This document shows positions 22,901-35,354 of a stretch of DNA of 64,000 nucleotides, piece by piece. Below the pieces are notes generated by a model, which ran no database searches, was not told the DNA's origin, and saw only the letters and a list, made by a program, of their open reading frames with translations. A program made the position numbers and the translations under genes. Position 1 is the stretch's first letter; each line of letters begins with the position of its first letter. This stretch comes from Gordius sp. MW1 (Eukaryota > Nematomorpha > Gordioida > Gordea > Gordiidae), in the NCBI GenBank assembly GCA_964036665.1, contig OZ038531.1, positions 22,402,591 to 22,466,590 of the forward strand. Reading direction: 5' to 3'.

Positions 22901-25900
22901 ACTTAAGGGCGATAATAAAACTTCCGAGCCTTATCCTTATAATAATCCAAAAAAACACTTAAAAACTTACCGTATATAATCTTTTGCACTAAGCGATCGC
23001 CCAAATCTTGACTTCCGCCTGGTGGTACGCCATCAGCATTTGATAAGACGCGGTCGGCCATTTGGTTGAGTCTATCCTGGTCGGGCTGCCTCGGGCCTTG
23101 GGTGGGTCGAGATGGTTTAACACGCAATTTTTGAATTTCGTGCGTAGGTTCGAATGAGAGAGGGTCATCTTTAGGCATAACAAGATCCGCTAAATTCCCT
23201 TTAAACTCCTCCGACGGTTTTAAATGCTCGGACGGGTCCATACTTTTATACAGCGCTAATTCTCGGAGCAATTCCTCGAAGCGATTTCTTTGTTCTTGGC
23301 TTATACGCGATGAAAGGATGACACCCACGAATGATTCTAACGATTGATTAAGAGTCATTAAAATATCCACTATAAACACACCTGCGGGAGCAAAAAAAAA
23401 TAACAGACGATTTACCTATATTGCATAATTTTGTGAAAGGTTCATTACTCGTTTAGGTCTTTAAATATCATTTTGCATGGAATAACATAAATTCTCCTTA
23501 GTATTCAAACATATTTACATATCGCTACTATTTGATGTTGTATACGTCAAGGTAACACTTAAGAAATGCAGCATGTTATAACCAGGAGTTTTTCCAATTT
23601 TAAATTATAAAGTAGTGGAATTTAGTGGTTTGCCTTATCAAAGCTCATCAGTTCAGTTTGAAACCCATTATTTTTATATTATATTTAAAAAATTTTTTAC
23701 AAGCAATCACATAGTTTCTGATGCTCTTTAATTAGTAGAGTCCAAAAAGGAATAAAACGTTGATTTTAAAAACGACTGCGAATATCAATGAATACTACTA
23801 ACACGAGCATAACAAGTTAGCTAGTAAGCCCAAGTTTTTGATAAAAATTTTATTACTTTTTAACCATCCTATCATCACAATATTTCAAACAAATTTCAAA
23901 CACTAATTATTTTTAATAATTTTAAAATTAAAATTAATTTTGAGCAAAACTAACTCCCGGTTGGATCTGTGAGGTCTGGGAACATGTAAGCCCCGATCAA
24001 ATCCCGTAAGACGGGGGATTGGGAGGGGAACAGGGGATAAATCCAGGAACCCACGTGCAAAACAGCTGGTGGAATCACGTGATTTTCGGGGTCGGCGTTT
24101 TCGTCTACGGTAGAGACGTCGTGGGCTACCTTTTGGTTACTCTCGTCGATCTAGAGGGGCAAAAGCAGACGATAACGTGATGCGTAAAAATCGTTTGGCC
24201 TTACAAGCGCCCATATTTTTTTTGTAATCATACAAAATTTGTGTGTTTAAATATTCTTATAACTCTACTGCAGGTGCGTAGACAAGGGGGCGGAAAGCGG
24301 AACTTTTCTACCCCACTTGACCAAAATTTGAAATTTTTTTTGAAGGTCCCTTTTTTAAGGTCTAAAAGCGATAGTAAATGCTCTGATTAATGAAGAGAAG
24401 AGATTTTTCCAAATCTGGTTATATAGCACCTTGAAGTTTCGCATATATTGCACGTAAAGTTTATTTTTGTTACATTATAAATAAAGGTGTGGAAATTTAT
24501 TTTGTATATTTCTTCCCCCAAATCCTGGCTACGCGCCTGCTCTACTGATAAGTTGAACCTTTTTTTAAATCATATTTTCTTTAAATTAATGTTATTTAAA
24601 AAAACCATATTCATTAATAAGCTTTTCTAGCGCACCCAGATATTAAGTCAATATTTCTGATTAAAAACGAGCCTAATTCGATTGTGGCTCTAATATAATT
24701 TTTGCCAGTCTTTTTATTTTATAAGGCAAAATTAGCTAAAAAAAATATAGTTATAAAGCTCATGTCCTGCAGGCTACAAGCTGTAAATCCAATTTAAAAA
24801 AAGGTCAAATAGAAACCCTAAAAAAGCTTTATTGCGTCTTATTAATTAAATAACCCTTATTAGGGCCCGTCTTAATATAGGCTTCAACTTCATGACGTCA
24901 TATTTTTGTTTGTCTAAATATGCGATATTCTTGTCGCGGAATCAACAATTTTAGTTTAGTTACTATGTGAATATGCATTAATAAGCGTAATTGAAGGATA
25001 AATATTTGTTTTATTAGCAAAAACACAAAAACAGAGCAAAAATGACGTGACGCTCGTATTAAGACGCGTCTATGTTTTAACATGCATTCGCTTTTTTAAT
25101 CTAGATACAAAAGCGCGTATTAAGACGCACCCTTAGAGCGAAATTCTCAGAATTAAATTCAAATCCAAAAAACAAATGTATAAATTAATTTAAATAGAAG
25201 TATCAAAGTTGCACAAATAGAATATTAAAAATAAAATACTTTAAATATTTTAAGGTTTGAAGGTTCGGACGGCGATTTAACGTTATTGTTCGAATCGATG
25301 AAAAATAATTGAACCCCGTCGGGTATGTCTAACAACAGCTGAGCCCCGGGTAATTTATTACGAACTCCACCTGCTGTTGTTGGTTCTTTGTTCATCTGCT
25401 TAACAAATCATACCATACAAGTAAAAATTTGAAATATTAATTTTAATTAATAAAAAAACTATTTAGATTACATTTTATGAGTGATATTGTCATGGAGACA
25501 AATATTTTTCAACATAATTAAAATTTATTACAATTAAACGTAATTTTAAAAAAAGTGAAGGCAAATGGTATATCTAAATATAATTTAATAAAATTAATTA
25601 AAAAGTGCATTCTCATTTTCAAGGTTCCTTATAAAACAAAATTAGCCTTATACAAAAATCATTAAATATGACTTGCAAGATGTAACATTACAACTTTACA
25701 GCGTAGCGCTAAAAGCAATCGTTATTAGCTCAGCTCAGGTGCTAAAAAATTACTTGTATTGATTGGTTATCGATTTTAAAAATAAATGTATAATTAAACA
25801 AAGACAATAAAAGGATCCAACAAGGAGATCCTTTGGGCCCGGCCCTTTTCTGTTTGGCCATTCAAACTATCATCGATAAACTCTCCTCCCTAGGAGCCTT

Positions 25901-28900
25901 CTCATGCAATTTATGGTACCTTGATGACGGATTCCTGGTCGGCCCAGCCGAAGCAGTCCGGCAAATCCCACAGATCATCAATGGCTTCGCAGACAATATA
26001 TCACTCAGCCTAAACACATCGAAATGTGAGATCTTCACCAAAGATCTCACAATTGACAAACTCTCCCTCCCATTCCCAGTCATATCAAGAGATGACTTTC
26101 ATTACTTAGGCGCTCCCATTGGAGGCGTTAAAACAACTGAAACATTCTTAGAGCATTTCTCCGGTTTCATCGACTCCATATCCCACACCCTGGAGCGTCT
26201 AACTCCCCACCATGCCTTTTTCCTCTTAAAAAACTTCCTCCTAATACCCAAAATTAACTATGCATTACGCGCCTCGCCCGTCTTCCTAGCCGTTAACCTA
26301 CTCCACGCGATGGAAAAAAAATCCAATTGCTAGTCGAAAGGTGCCTAAACCTTAAATTTAGCCCTCTCCAATGGCTCCAAGCCACCCTTCCCTCCAAGAG
26401 TGGTGGTATAGGCATCCGACCCCCCCATCTACTCTCACTAGCAGGGTTCATTTCATCCCGTTTATCAACGGATGAGTTAATCAAGCAAATCACTCAAACC
26501 CAAGACCCGCACCTCGACAGCGCCCTTCAGGCGTGGGATGACCTCAAACTGGATTCCGCTACTTACCCGAATGGAACCACCCAAAAGGATTGGGACTTAC
26601 CACTGATAGCACGTTCCGTAGCTTACCTCACTTCGAACAACCTATCTTTGGGAAATCTCCACTTCAATTGGGCATCCTCCGGGGGTTACGAATGGCTCGA
26701 GGCCCTACCAAGCCAAAACCTAGGGTTACACCTGTCGGGCGAGGAACTCCGAATAGCTGTAGGCCTACGCCTCGGCTGTGAAATTGTGTCCCCATTCAAC
26801 TGCGACCTCTGCCGCCAACCCGTTCTTGCAAACGGCCATCATCCTCTACACTGCCAATACAGCAAGGGGCGGCATCCCCGTCATGCCACAATAAATAAAA
26901 TAATCGGACAATCTTTGAAGAAAGCCGGCTTTCCCAATACAATAGAACCCACTGGCCTAAGCTCCACTGACGGGAAAAGACCCGATGGAGTAACAATCAT
27001 CCCGTGGGCTCGTGGCCTAAACGCCTGCTGGGACTTCACTGCAGTGGACGTATTCGCCAAATCTAACGCCTCTCCCGACCTCATCTCTTCTACTGAGAGA
27101 AAGAAGGAGGATAAATACAAATACCTAAACAATATTATTTTCATACCAGTAGTAGCTACGACCCTCGGTAACTTAGGTCCCGAGGGCAGCCAATTCCTAA
27201 AACAAATTTCAAAATATATAACCTCCATTACTCACGATCCCAAAGAATACTTTTTTATCAGGCAAAAGATCACAATGGAAATCGTTAAATCCAACACGAT
27301 TTCCATACACGGATCAATGCCATCCGTTTAGTTATAGCGCGTTTTTATATTTTTTATTCGTGTATATCATAATTATAATTATTTGTTTCTGAATAAAACT
27401 TTTAGACTTATAAAAGGAATGACAAAAATAAATCGACAAAAAAACTTGGTGAAAAAGAATTTATACTGTACAAAATAATATTTTAAAGCGAGAAAATAGT
27501 TATAAATGTATATAATATTAACATTTACTAACTTCGAAATATGATGGAATTCGAAAAGGATTATGCCTATGTTATAACCTCTCATTTGGCACTCAAGCTT
27601 AAAGGTTAACAAGGTATGGGGGGGGGGGGGGGGGGGGGGGGGGTTGAAAGGCCCGAGGTTAAATAAAGAAAATAGTTAAAATAATTTAAGCTCCATCTAT
27701 GAGGTTTTAAATTTCAAAAAAAGCATACATTTTTTAAATAAATTATACAAACAAAACCTTACGTTTGCATTCTCATTGGAATGTTGTTCATCTGTAGCAC
27801 CCCCGAATAAAGAACTAACAACGCCCATTTAAAGCTTAATTTGCGGTGCAAGGGGGCGAGACAGAAAATAAATTAACCTGTTGAAGGCGAGTAAATTTAA
27901 TGAATATTTAGTATTTATGTGGAAATAAACGACTTATAATTGAGATGTTTTGGTTTTTATTCGAAAGTTAAAATAGTATGCCGATCAGAGGCTTGTTTAT
28001 AGAAAAGGGAGTGCATAAATATATAATAACATATTGATGATTCATTCATTAAAGTACGCCCGACTCCCTCTCGTTATGGCTCAGATATATTTGTGGCACA
28101 AAAACCGATAAAAAAATCAGTAGGGGGAGAGAGGGTTGTGTGTAGCCCAAGGAAAATTGGAAACTTGGCAAACTTATCAAAACGGGTAATTAATAACTAA
28201 AAAATAACAACACCCTATACATAGGCTTAGCCTGAATTTGAATTAGAAGGGTGGGGGGGGGGGGGGCAATGATGATTAAGGTAGAGGTAAAATAAATTTT
28301 TTTGAATTTTAGCCATATTGATATTAAATTTAAAAAAATTTATGGGAGGGGGGCAAACACCCCTTCCTACCTCCCCCGGGCTACTCCCACAACCCCATAC
28401 ATAGTTTAAGAAAAAATATTATGATAGTTTTATATTGTTGAGAAAATTAATGAAACATTTATAAAAAAAAATTAGCGCGAAAAAATAATTGGTAAAAACA
28501 AAATCGCTCAATCAATGTGTATTAAAAATTCAATATTCAAGATGATAATAATTAAAATTAGTTTAAGATCTTTAAAGACATGTAGAAAAAAAGGAACATT
28601 TAAATTAAGTTTAATAAATGTTTTAAACACATATTTACAATAATGATAATAATTGTTAAAAAATTCAATAAAGTTATGTTACAAAAACTTACCATTAAAA
28701 AAGGGACAAATAAATTTGAAAGATGATTAAAAGAAATAAAATTTATTAAAAAAAAAATCCCCAAAATTAAGTAAAATTTAACAAATATAACATTCTCGTC
28801 ATTATTATTGCCAAGAGGCATATATGATTTATAATTAATTAGATTGATTGCATTTCAAGGAATTGCATAGCAATTAATAAGACAAGGTGTGGCAGGGTGA

Positions 28901-29688
28901 TATTAAAAGATAAAACTTTCCACCCAAACTTTAAGTGATACCTAAAATATGGGATTAAAATATATTTAAAACCAAGAAATTTCCATATTTAATCTATGAT
29001 TTTATAAAATACCAAAAAAAAAATTGTAGTAACACACCCCTGTGGGTAGGCACCTGGTTTCTAATACTAAAGATTTGGCATTTATACAATTCCAAAAACC
29101 AATTAAGATAATCTTACTAATTATTTAAAATATTATTGAATTATGTTTTTACAAATAAAAGTGAAGATGGATTGCAATTATTGAGGTTTTATACCTTATC
29201 ACCAACCATAATTGCTTCATATTCAGGTGGAAGAGCAGCATAAGGGGCTAATATAAGATCTAAATATTGCATTCTTTCAAGTAATTCTTGACGTGACTTT
29301 TTCATTTTGTCAAACATTTCTTTGGCCTAAAAACAAAAAGTTAAATGTATAAATTTAATCAAATTCACCTGTTTTTTATTATTTTGATCTCTAATTTCAT
29401 CAATATTAACTGTTAAAGCCTCTCCTAAGGCTACAAGTCCCTCTCTATAAGACTCTAATGCTTCCATGGGCTGCTTTATCTCATCATAACTTAAAGCCTG
29501 AATTTTGTGTTTTAAATTAAGAGATTATTACTTCGTCTATGATAGTATATGCAATATCATGTCGTTCCCTAAGTATGTCAAATACTGATGAATATGAGAC
29601 ATCTATAAATTAATTCAAATATAAAAATATTTGGTGGTACCAAATGATTTATCGCACCTTTATAATTTCGACTGCAACTAGCCTCCAT
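19974..29688 (-). CDS. SPART: spartin (MIT + senescence domain protein), 11 exons
   Basis: Minus-strand exons: 29658-29688, 29532-29602, 29369-29497, 29195-29326, 25240-25395, 23955-24150, 22971-23381, 22239-22433, 21117-21272, 20619-20709, 19974-20262. Every junction is GT-AG and every phase agrees; the sum is 1,857 bases, 618 codons plus stop, near the family's usual length. The first four exons give an MIT domain (about residues 12-100: SVFDILRERHDIAY, YREGLVALGEAL). Exons 5-6 carry the spartin core (GVQLFFID, WIYPLFPSQSPVLRDLIGAY). Exon 7 has FVGVILSSR. Exons 8-11 are the senescence domain, ending with KYGHRAGDVTQDALL. Spartin proteins bind ESCRT-III through MIT and lipid droplets/endosomes through the senescence domain; mutation of human SPART causes Troyer syndrome. 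The 3.8-kb intron 4 contains a LINE fragment and an alternative first exon. The final exon ends in a charged, Glu/Arg/Lys-rich tail. Confidence 0.93.
21901..22078. repeat. MITE, 175-bp family, copy 6
   Basis: TAGTGTTGTAAAAAGGCTGG opens it and GCGGTTTTTACAATACTA closes it. It is in spartin intron 8. Confidence 0.85.
22506..22679. repeat. MITE, 175-bp family, copy 7
   Basis: TAGTGTTGTAAAAACGTAGG and CCCTCTTTACAACACTA are the ends; TTTAGTCGACTAAAACC is internal. It is in spartin intron 7. Confidence 0.85.
22702..22857. repeat. MITE, 160-bp family
   Basis: Ends are CATGGACGTAGTCAG and AGGCTACGCCCATGG. The centre, 'gaaattttagccataatt', is as in the other copies. It sits 22 bp from copy 7 of the other MITE family. 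Confidence 0.8.
24272..24541. repeat. MITE with AGGTGCGTAGACAAGG / CCTGGCTACGCGCCT ends
   Basis: Inverted termini about 16 bp long bound a 270-bp stretch with 'aaggtctaaaagcgatagtaaatgctctgattaatga'. A related stretch occurs at 35770-35850 inside the Helitron. Lies in spartin intron 5. Confidence 0.65.
25806..27331 (+). pseudogene. 5'-truncated LINE-type reverse transcriptase fragment
   Basis: The sequence enters abruptly within the RT domain at IQQGDPLGPALF, has the catalytic box as YLDDG, and loses frame in a run of eight A (26311-26318) after which the second frame continues to TAG 27329-27331. The C-terminal part has a Cys/His cluster (CDLCRQPV-x-NGHHPLHC) and then KRPDGVTIIPW with WDFTAVDV, resembling the C-terminal PD-(D/E)xK-like region of some non-LTR elements. 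The 5' truncation and single frameshift mark it as dead. It lies antisense in spartin intron 4, and its GC content is well above the flanks, suggesting fairly recent insertion. Confidence 0.8.
27618..27643 (+). repeat. poly(G) tract, 26 bases
   Basis: An uninterrupted G run in spartin intron 4. Other long runs are at 31708-31731, 32882-32900 and 60199-60228. Confidence 0.95.
27763..27828 (-). CDS. SPART: candidate alternative first exon of spartin, N-myristoylation-like
   Basis: ATG at 27828 opens a 22-codon phase-0 exon, MGVVSSLFGGATDEQHSNEN plus two residues, ending at a strong donor GTAAGG (27762 downwards). An in-frame TAA directly precedes the ATG, so it can only be a start. It lies in spartin intron 4 on the same strand, and its phase fits the acceptor of the exon at 25395. 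Splicing would give a spartin without the MIT domain but with Gly2 and Ser6, the N-myristoylation pattern. This is inference; there is no transcript evidence. Confidence 0.5.
28216..28394. repeat. MITE, 160-bp family, diverged copy
   Basis: 'TGAATTAGAAGGGTGGGG' with a G run, 'gaattttagccatattg' centre, and GGGAGGGGGGCAAACACCCC before a degraded 'CGGGCTACTCCCA' end. Spartin intron 4. Confidence 0.65.
29195..29688 (-). CDS. SPART: spartin: MIT-domain exons 1-4
   Basis: Exon 1 is only 31 bases (ATG at 29688, MEASCSRNYK plus one base, donor GTGCGA). Its single leftover G joins the AT at the head of exon 2 to make Asp. Exons 2-4 supply the three helices of the MIT domain and a proline-containing linker ending EAIMVGDK. 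The tiny first exon is supported by its phase match and donor rather than by homology, so the start is a little less certain than the rest. Confidence 0.82.
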
Positions 29689-29718
29689 GATACGGTCAAC
29701 TTAGTACTTTACATTTTA

Positions 29719-31519
29719 ATTGCTATGCAATTTATGGGCTCGTTTTTTGTTGTCCGTCCGTCCGTCCGTCCGTCTGTCTGTCTGTCCGTCCGTCCGTCCA
29801 TCCCTATCTATTTGCATTGGGTATATTAGGTTATCGATTTTTTAAATTAATGCATGAGAAAGAGGTGCCCCACCCCTCATCTCTATCTTCCTCGCTGTGT
29901 TATTTTTTAAATTAATGCATAAGAGGTGCCCCACCCCTCATCTCTATCTCCCTCGGTGTGTTATATATAAGATTTGTTAAATTATCTATTATATAATAAA
30001 CATAAATAAAAGTTGTTTACTTTTAATTGCTATGCAATTTAACTAGTTATATAATAAAAAAAATAAAAGTTGTTTACTTTTACTTGCTATGCAATTTAAC
30101 TAGTTTTTGTTATATAATAAACATAGATAAAAGTTGTGTACTTTTAATGCTATGCAATTTAACTAGTTATATAATAAACATAAATAAAAGTTGTTTACTT
30201 TTTAATTGCTATGAAATTTAACTAGTTTTGGGGTTAGAATCCCAGAGTTTTTTTGACTATTATGATTGTTCTTGTTACTATCATTGATAATAAGAATTTT
30301 TGGCCGTCCGCTGGCTGCTGACCAATGAAAAAAATGACCATTGGCCAAAATGTGAATCGAAATTATTTTTTCGTTTTTTTTTGACTATTATGATTGTTCC
30401 TGTTTCTACCGTTGGTCGTCCGCTGGCTGCTGACCAATGTTATATAATAATCATAAATAAAAGTTGTTTACTTTTAATTGCTATGCAATTTAACTAGTTT
30501 TTGGGTTAGAATCCCGGAGTTTTTTTGACTCTTATGATTGTTCTTGTTACTATCATTGATAATAAGACTTTTTGACCTTCCGTTGGCTGCTGACCAATGA
30601 AAAAAATGACCATTGGCCAAAATGTGAATCCGAGTTTATTATTTCGTGTTCTTTTGACTATTATGATTGTTCCTGTTACTACCATTGCTATTATGACTTT
30701 TTGGCCGTCCGCTGGCTCCTGACCTATTGAAAAAATGACCATTGGCCAAAATGTGAATCGAAATTATTTTTTTCGTTTTTTTTTGACTATTATGATTGTT
30801 CCTGTTCCTACCATTGCTATTATGACTTTTTGGCCGTCCGCTGGCTGCTGACTAATGGAATAAAATGACCATTGGCCAAAATGTGATTCGAAAACTTTTT
30901 TTTCGTTTTTTTTTGACTATTATGAATTTATTTCCACTTTTACCGTGTCCTGGCTGCTGACCAATGGAAAAAAATGACCATTGGCCAAAATGTGATTCGA
31001 AAATTTTTTTTCGTTTTTTTTACTCTTATGAATTTATATCCACTTTTACCGTGTGCTGGCTGCTGACCAATGGAAAAAAATGACCATTGGCCAAAGTGAG
31101 CATCAAATTTTTTTTTCCTTTTTTTTGGCTATCATTGACTTATAGAGTATCTGTTGGTACTGACCAATAGAGAAAAAGTGACCATTGGCCAAATTTTTGA
31201 TTTTTTTAATTAAAAATTGTTCAAATTCTACAAAAAACTTCTTCCAACAATTCTGCAAATTCTTAACATTGTGTTGTTTTATAATATAATGTTTGTTAGA
31301 CTCATAATCACTAAAGGCCATAAAAACTAATGTAATACGCAACTAGATGCAAACACTAAATCTAACCCTAACCCTTGCCTATATTACATTTTGCCTTTAT
31401 TACATTTTGCCTATAATGGAAAATTTGTATAAATAATTAATTAATCATTAGGCATTTAATACCCCCCTATAGGCATTCTCGCCCCTTCCCACCTTTCTCG
31501 CCCATAAATTGCATAGAAA
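29719..31519 (+). mobile_element. TIR element with internal hairpin arrays, copy 1
   Basis: The left end ATTGCTATGCAATTTATGGGC (29719) is mirrored by GCCCATAAATTGCATAG at the right (31500-31516). CCGTC repeats follow the left end. Inside are several copies of a 75-bp unit containing 'TTGCTATGCAATTTAACTAGTT' (30005-30230) and then six units of about 120-160 bp, each with CCAATGG-A(n)-TGACCATTGGCC, which forms a short hairpin. A second copy lies at 60899-62387. No transposase is seen; the element is non-autonomous and of unknown family. Confidence 0.75.
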
Positions 31520-34500
31520 ATATGATACTTATACGAAGTACAGATGAGTCGTCCCCCCTTCCCTTCCCGAGTTTTATGAAAGATCAATTTCTTATTTCAT
31601 AGATCCTAAAGAGATTTTGTTGCTTCTTGTAGTATATATTATTCTTCTTTGACCGAGGTAAAATTCAATATGCCAACTAATAAACGAAATATACTCACAT
31701 TTTTCCTTGAGGAAGGGGGGGGGGGGGGGGGTGAAATTAAATTTTACACCAGTGAGGAGAAGTCAAGGGTGATTCAAAAAATATTTTCTATAGTTATTTG
31801 TCAAGTTATTTTTTGTGTAAATTTTTTTAAGTTTTCTTGAACTCCTTCCTATTTATGTCCGTATCAAAATTATATTCCCTAATCTTAGATCTTTCCTCTT
31901 ACCTTCGACTTATACTTGAACAAGCGTAATAGAGACCTGCAGCGGGCCTCTTTAGAATAATCAGAACGCTTGTTACATTAATGTATAAAAACCTAGGTCC
32001 GGTACAGGCCTAACAAAATAATAAATGATAGACCGGGTCATTTTTACACAGCCCGAGCTCAAAACCCCATACAAAAATTTATAATACGGCACGTCGGCCT
32101 TTAGTTTCCTTTAAAGCAAAAGCCTACGGGTAATTTTGTAGAAACCTGCACGGGGCTAGGCCATGCAAGTCATTAAGCAAAATTTCTCGCAATAAATAAA
32201 ATTTTATTTATATTACAACGAAGCCTTAGTTGAAAGGATTATATTAAGGCAACTGTGTTATCCTGTGGTATAAATCCTCCCCCCCCCCCGCGCTTTGTGC
32301 TCTATTAAATTTCCTTACGTGTGTGTTATTCCTTCCCGTATATTATTATTTATCATCACGCATCATTGAAATTTGTATACGCGTACACAACGCGTAGTGA
32401 ATTGATAATGTAATATTTCTTTTTTCGATACCGAGATGTGAGAATAAAATAGTTGTACCCGCCATCCTGAACGGGACATAATTCCCCTGCCTTCCCAATA
32501 ATCCCCTATTCCCTCAATTCGTAAATATCTCTCGGATTTATTATTCAGCGAGGATGCGAAAGCAACATAAAATTATATGACATATAATGAGTTTCTACAA
32601 AAAAATTAAAGCAATGACACCGGTATAATGACAAGAAAAATATAATTTTTGTAAAATGACCAATGGTATTCCAATTACAAATAATATACCATACATAGAG
32701 TAAGGCTGTTGTTTGGAGTTAAGGACTTTAAAATACATTAAGTTTTACTTGCGTTTCTTTCTTCATTGCGTGTTTATAAATAACAAAGCGGGAATTTAAT
32801 ATAAATAGGCCCCAAAAATTTACGTATTTAAATATTATAATTATTATTTTTAAGTTAAGATATATACAATAACTGATGATCAGGGGGGGGGGGGGGGGGT
32901 GCTAAAGGGGCCAGGATTTTTTACCTAGTAGGGGGGACGAAGACCAGGATTTTGCTGTTGGGGGGAGGGCCTTGGCTCCCTCGGTCCCTCTTAGTTACGC
33001 CACTGGTTATTAGATTCTTTATAAGTGAACCAATATTGATAACGAAATGTTCCCAACGTGGCTTTTATGAATTTCCATTATAATGAGTGCTATTTATGAT
33101 TGTAATAAAATATGGAATTATACAGCGCCTATAATATATAGGTGCCAAAATGCAAATTGACTATAGAGGAATTTCATACGTTTAGGGGAGATTAGGTACT
33201 GTCTCCAGTCACATATTGTCCCTACTAAAGCCTACTAATGACATAAACCTTTTAAAATAGTATGATAATGAAGTGTGCTATCATGGAGATTGGAGACTTG
33301 ATTTTGCTAATTTTTAAATGGTGGAATAAAAGTGGAATTTTTGGAAGTGTGAGTTCCATAAATTAGCCGTGCCTAAAAATGCTTTGATTAACTTTTTTCT
33401 TGCCACATCCGTAATTGGCTAGTTACATCACTACTTGGGCTAAAAAACGCTTTACCCGCCGCCACTCATTTTATTAGCAGCGCACTTCAGCTAAGGAAAC
33501 AGTTAATTCAAATTTAATAACGCTTACATATTATTAATACTTTATAAAGACAATAATAGGCTCCACACACTGGCAACAAGCCTGACTTCCATCAAAATTT
33601 GGGAGCTAGGCTTAGGATCAATAGCCTATATTTCCCTTCAGATTTTTATCTAGCCCTCTGTTTATTGAGTCTAATCAATAACCCTAAAGCCTGACACCCT
33701 ACTCGAAGTTGCCTTCAACGGAAGGACTTCTTCGACGTTTTCGCTCAATTCCCTAAAATAAACACTCACACAGTTTAGCCCCCTGTCTAGGTGGTTCTTA
33801 AAATTTCTCACTAATGGTGCTTAGGCAGAGGAGTCTCTCGCGCTTAGGAGTTTATTTATACGCTCGGGTCAGGAATGGTTCGAGGTTTTCAAATCGTAAT
33901 CTCCGTCTGATTTTATCAGATAACGAATTCCGCATCTCAAGGCCTAAGACTAAGGCCTAATATAGTTGTTAAACTTGATCACTTAGTAATTATTGTATGA
34001 AACCTAATGGCCATCCTGGCCTTTACTGCATTCATAACAAAGCCCGGTAACTTGTTCATTACTATTTTACCTAAGCTGATTTCCCTTCCATTCTCGAATT
34101 CACAGGCCTCTGTGAAGATAACAAAAGTCTTGATGGTAAAATGGACTTTATTTAGCTTGGGACTATGCATGTACCGATGTAGTCGCCCCATATACCCAAA
34201 ACAGAATTTGTCTCTCTTCAGTCGTAGCACTAAAAATTCCATAATACTATGAACTTCACAATTCCATTAATTTTTGTTTTATTGCGACGCCTACTCTAAA
34301 AACTATTGGCCACTAGCTTTGAAAATATAAAAAGGGAAACAAATTCGTTTACTATCCATGATAATCGCTAATCTTTTCTTATAAGACAGATAGTAGGCAC
34401 GACTAATTGTAGATATAATTCACTTGTAATTTCAGAATATTTAATTACTTTTAACTTGACTTTATTTATTTCATTCATCTTTACATAATATATATTTTTT

Positions 34501-35354
34501 AACGTGATGCACATTTAGTCAAATCAAACACATTAATTATGCAAGTTTTTTGAATGACAATTTAATTAGAAAAAAGTTTACCTAGAAAGGTAATGCACTA
34601 GTGATTGAATGCTATTTACTTTGAAAAATTGATAGACAAGATTTTTAAAGCAGTGATAAGCCTGTGACTTTGTATAAAACTAAAAAAAAATCCTGGAAAT
34701 CTAAGATCATAGAAGGCACATATTACCTAACACCACGATAGGTATTGGTTTTAATCTATGTAAGGATTTTTTTATTAATAGAGGCTATAAGGTCCTGTGA
34801 TTCAAGGAATTAAGATGAAATTTAATGCCAGCCAATTAATTCTTTATTTGAGGCTGTAGCTTTAGGTTAGGGTGTTTGAAATTGATAAAGCTTTTATTTT
34901 TTAAATATTATGTTAAGTTGTGAGACAGAAGTAGCGCGCTACCTATAGCGTGATGCTTTTAACTGTGTAGCTATAGCTGTAGCGCGCTACTTTTTGCCAA
35001 TTTAGCAACAAAGTTTCATGTGAATTTTGATTTGTTTGTGTGTTTTCAAGTTTAAACTAAAATATGACATCTGATGCTCTTTATCAAACACTTTGCAATT
35101 TTGAATATATTATTTTTTCATTTTAACGCCTTTCACTCCATTTTTCTGACTTAACATTCCCTTCTCATCATTGAATGTTCGGCATCAAGAAATACAGCCA
35201 ATGCAATCTCCGCTATCCTAAAATTATTATTAGGTGAACCTCATTCCTTCTATCGCTTAAAGGATATTTCACCTTGAACTTGAGATTCTGCCAACATATA
35301 GAAAATAAAATAATTGAATAATCAATGTATAAGATGACATTTTTGTTTTATTTA
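31520..35354. other. long stretch without recognised genes
   Basis: AT-rich DNA with G runs (31708-31731, 32882-32900), a repeat-like patch ending 'TTAGTTACGCCACTGGTTA' near 33005, and two copies of the 12-bp palindrome GTAGCGCGCTAC near 34931 and 34978. A minus-strand open frame at 33979-34242 (87 codons) has no homology I can name and may be chance. I see no host exon. Confidence 0.55.
34930..34992. repeat. paired GTAGCGCGCTAC palindromes
   Basis: GTAGCGCGCTAC, itself a perfect 12-bp palindrome, occurs twice 47 bp apart with CTATAG words inverted between them. This gives a small GC-rich hairpin cluster in AT-rich DNA. Function unknown. Confidence 0.7.

Noticed and set aside
29658-29829. 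Plus-strand 61-codon open frame over the spartin start
   Set aside because: Antisense shadow of spartin exon 1 running into the CCGTC repeat of the adjacent element.
33979-34252. Overlapping open frames on both strands (87 and 81 codons)
   Set aside because: No homology, no splice or codon evidence; likely chance.
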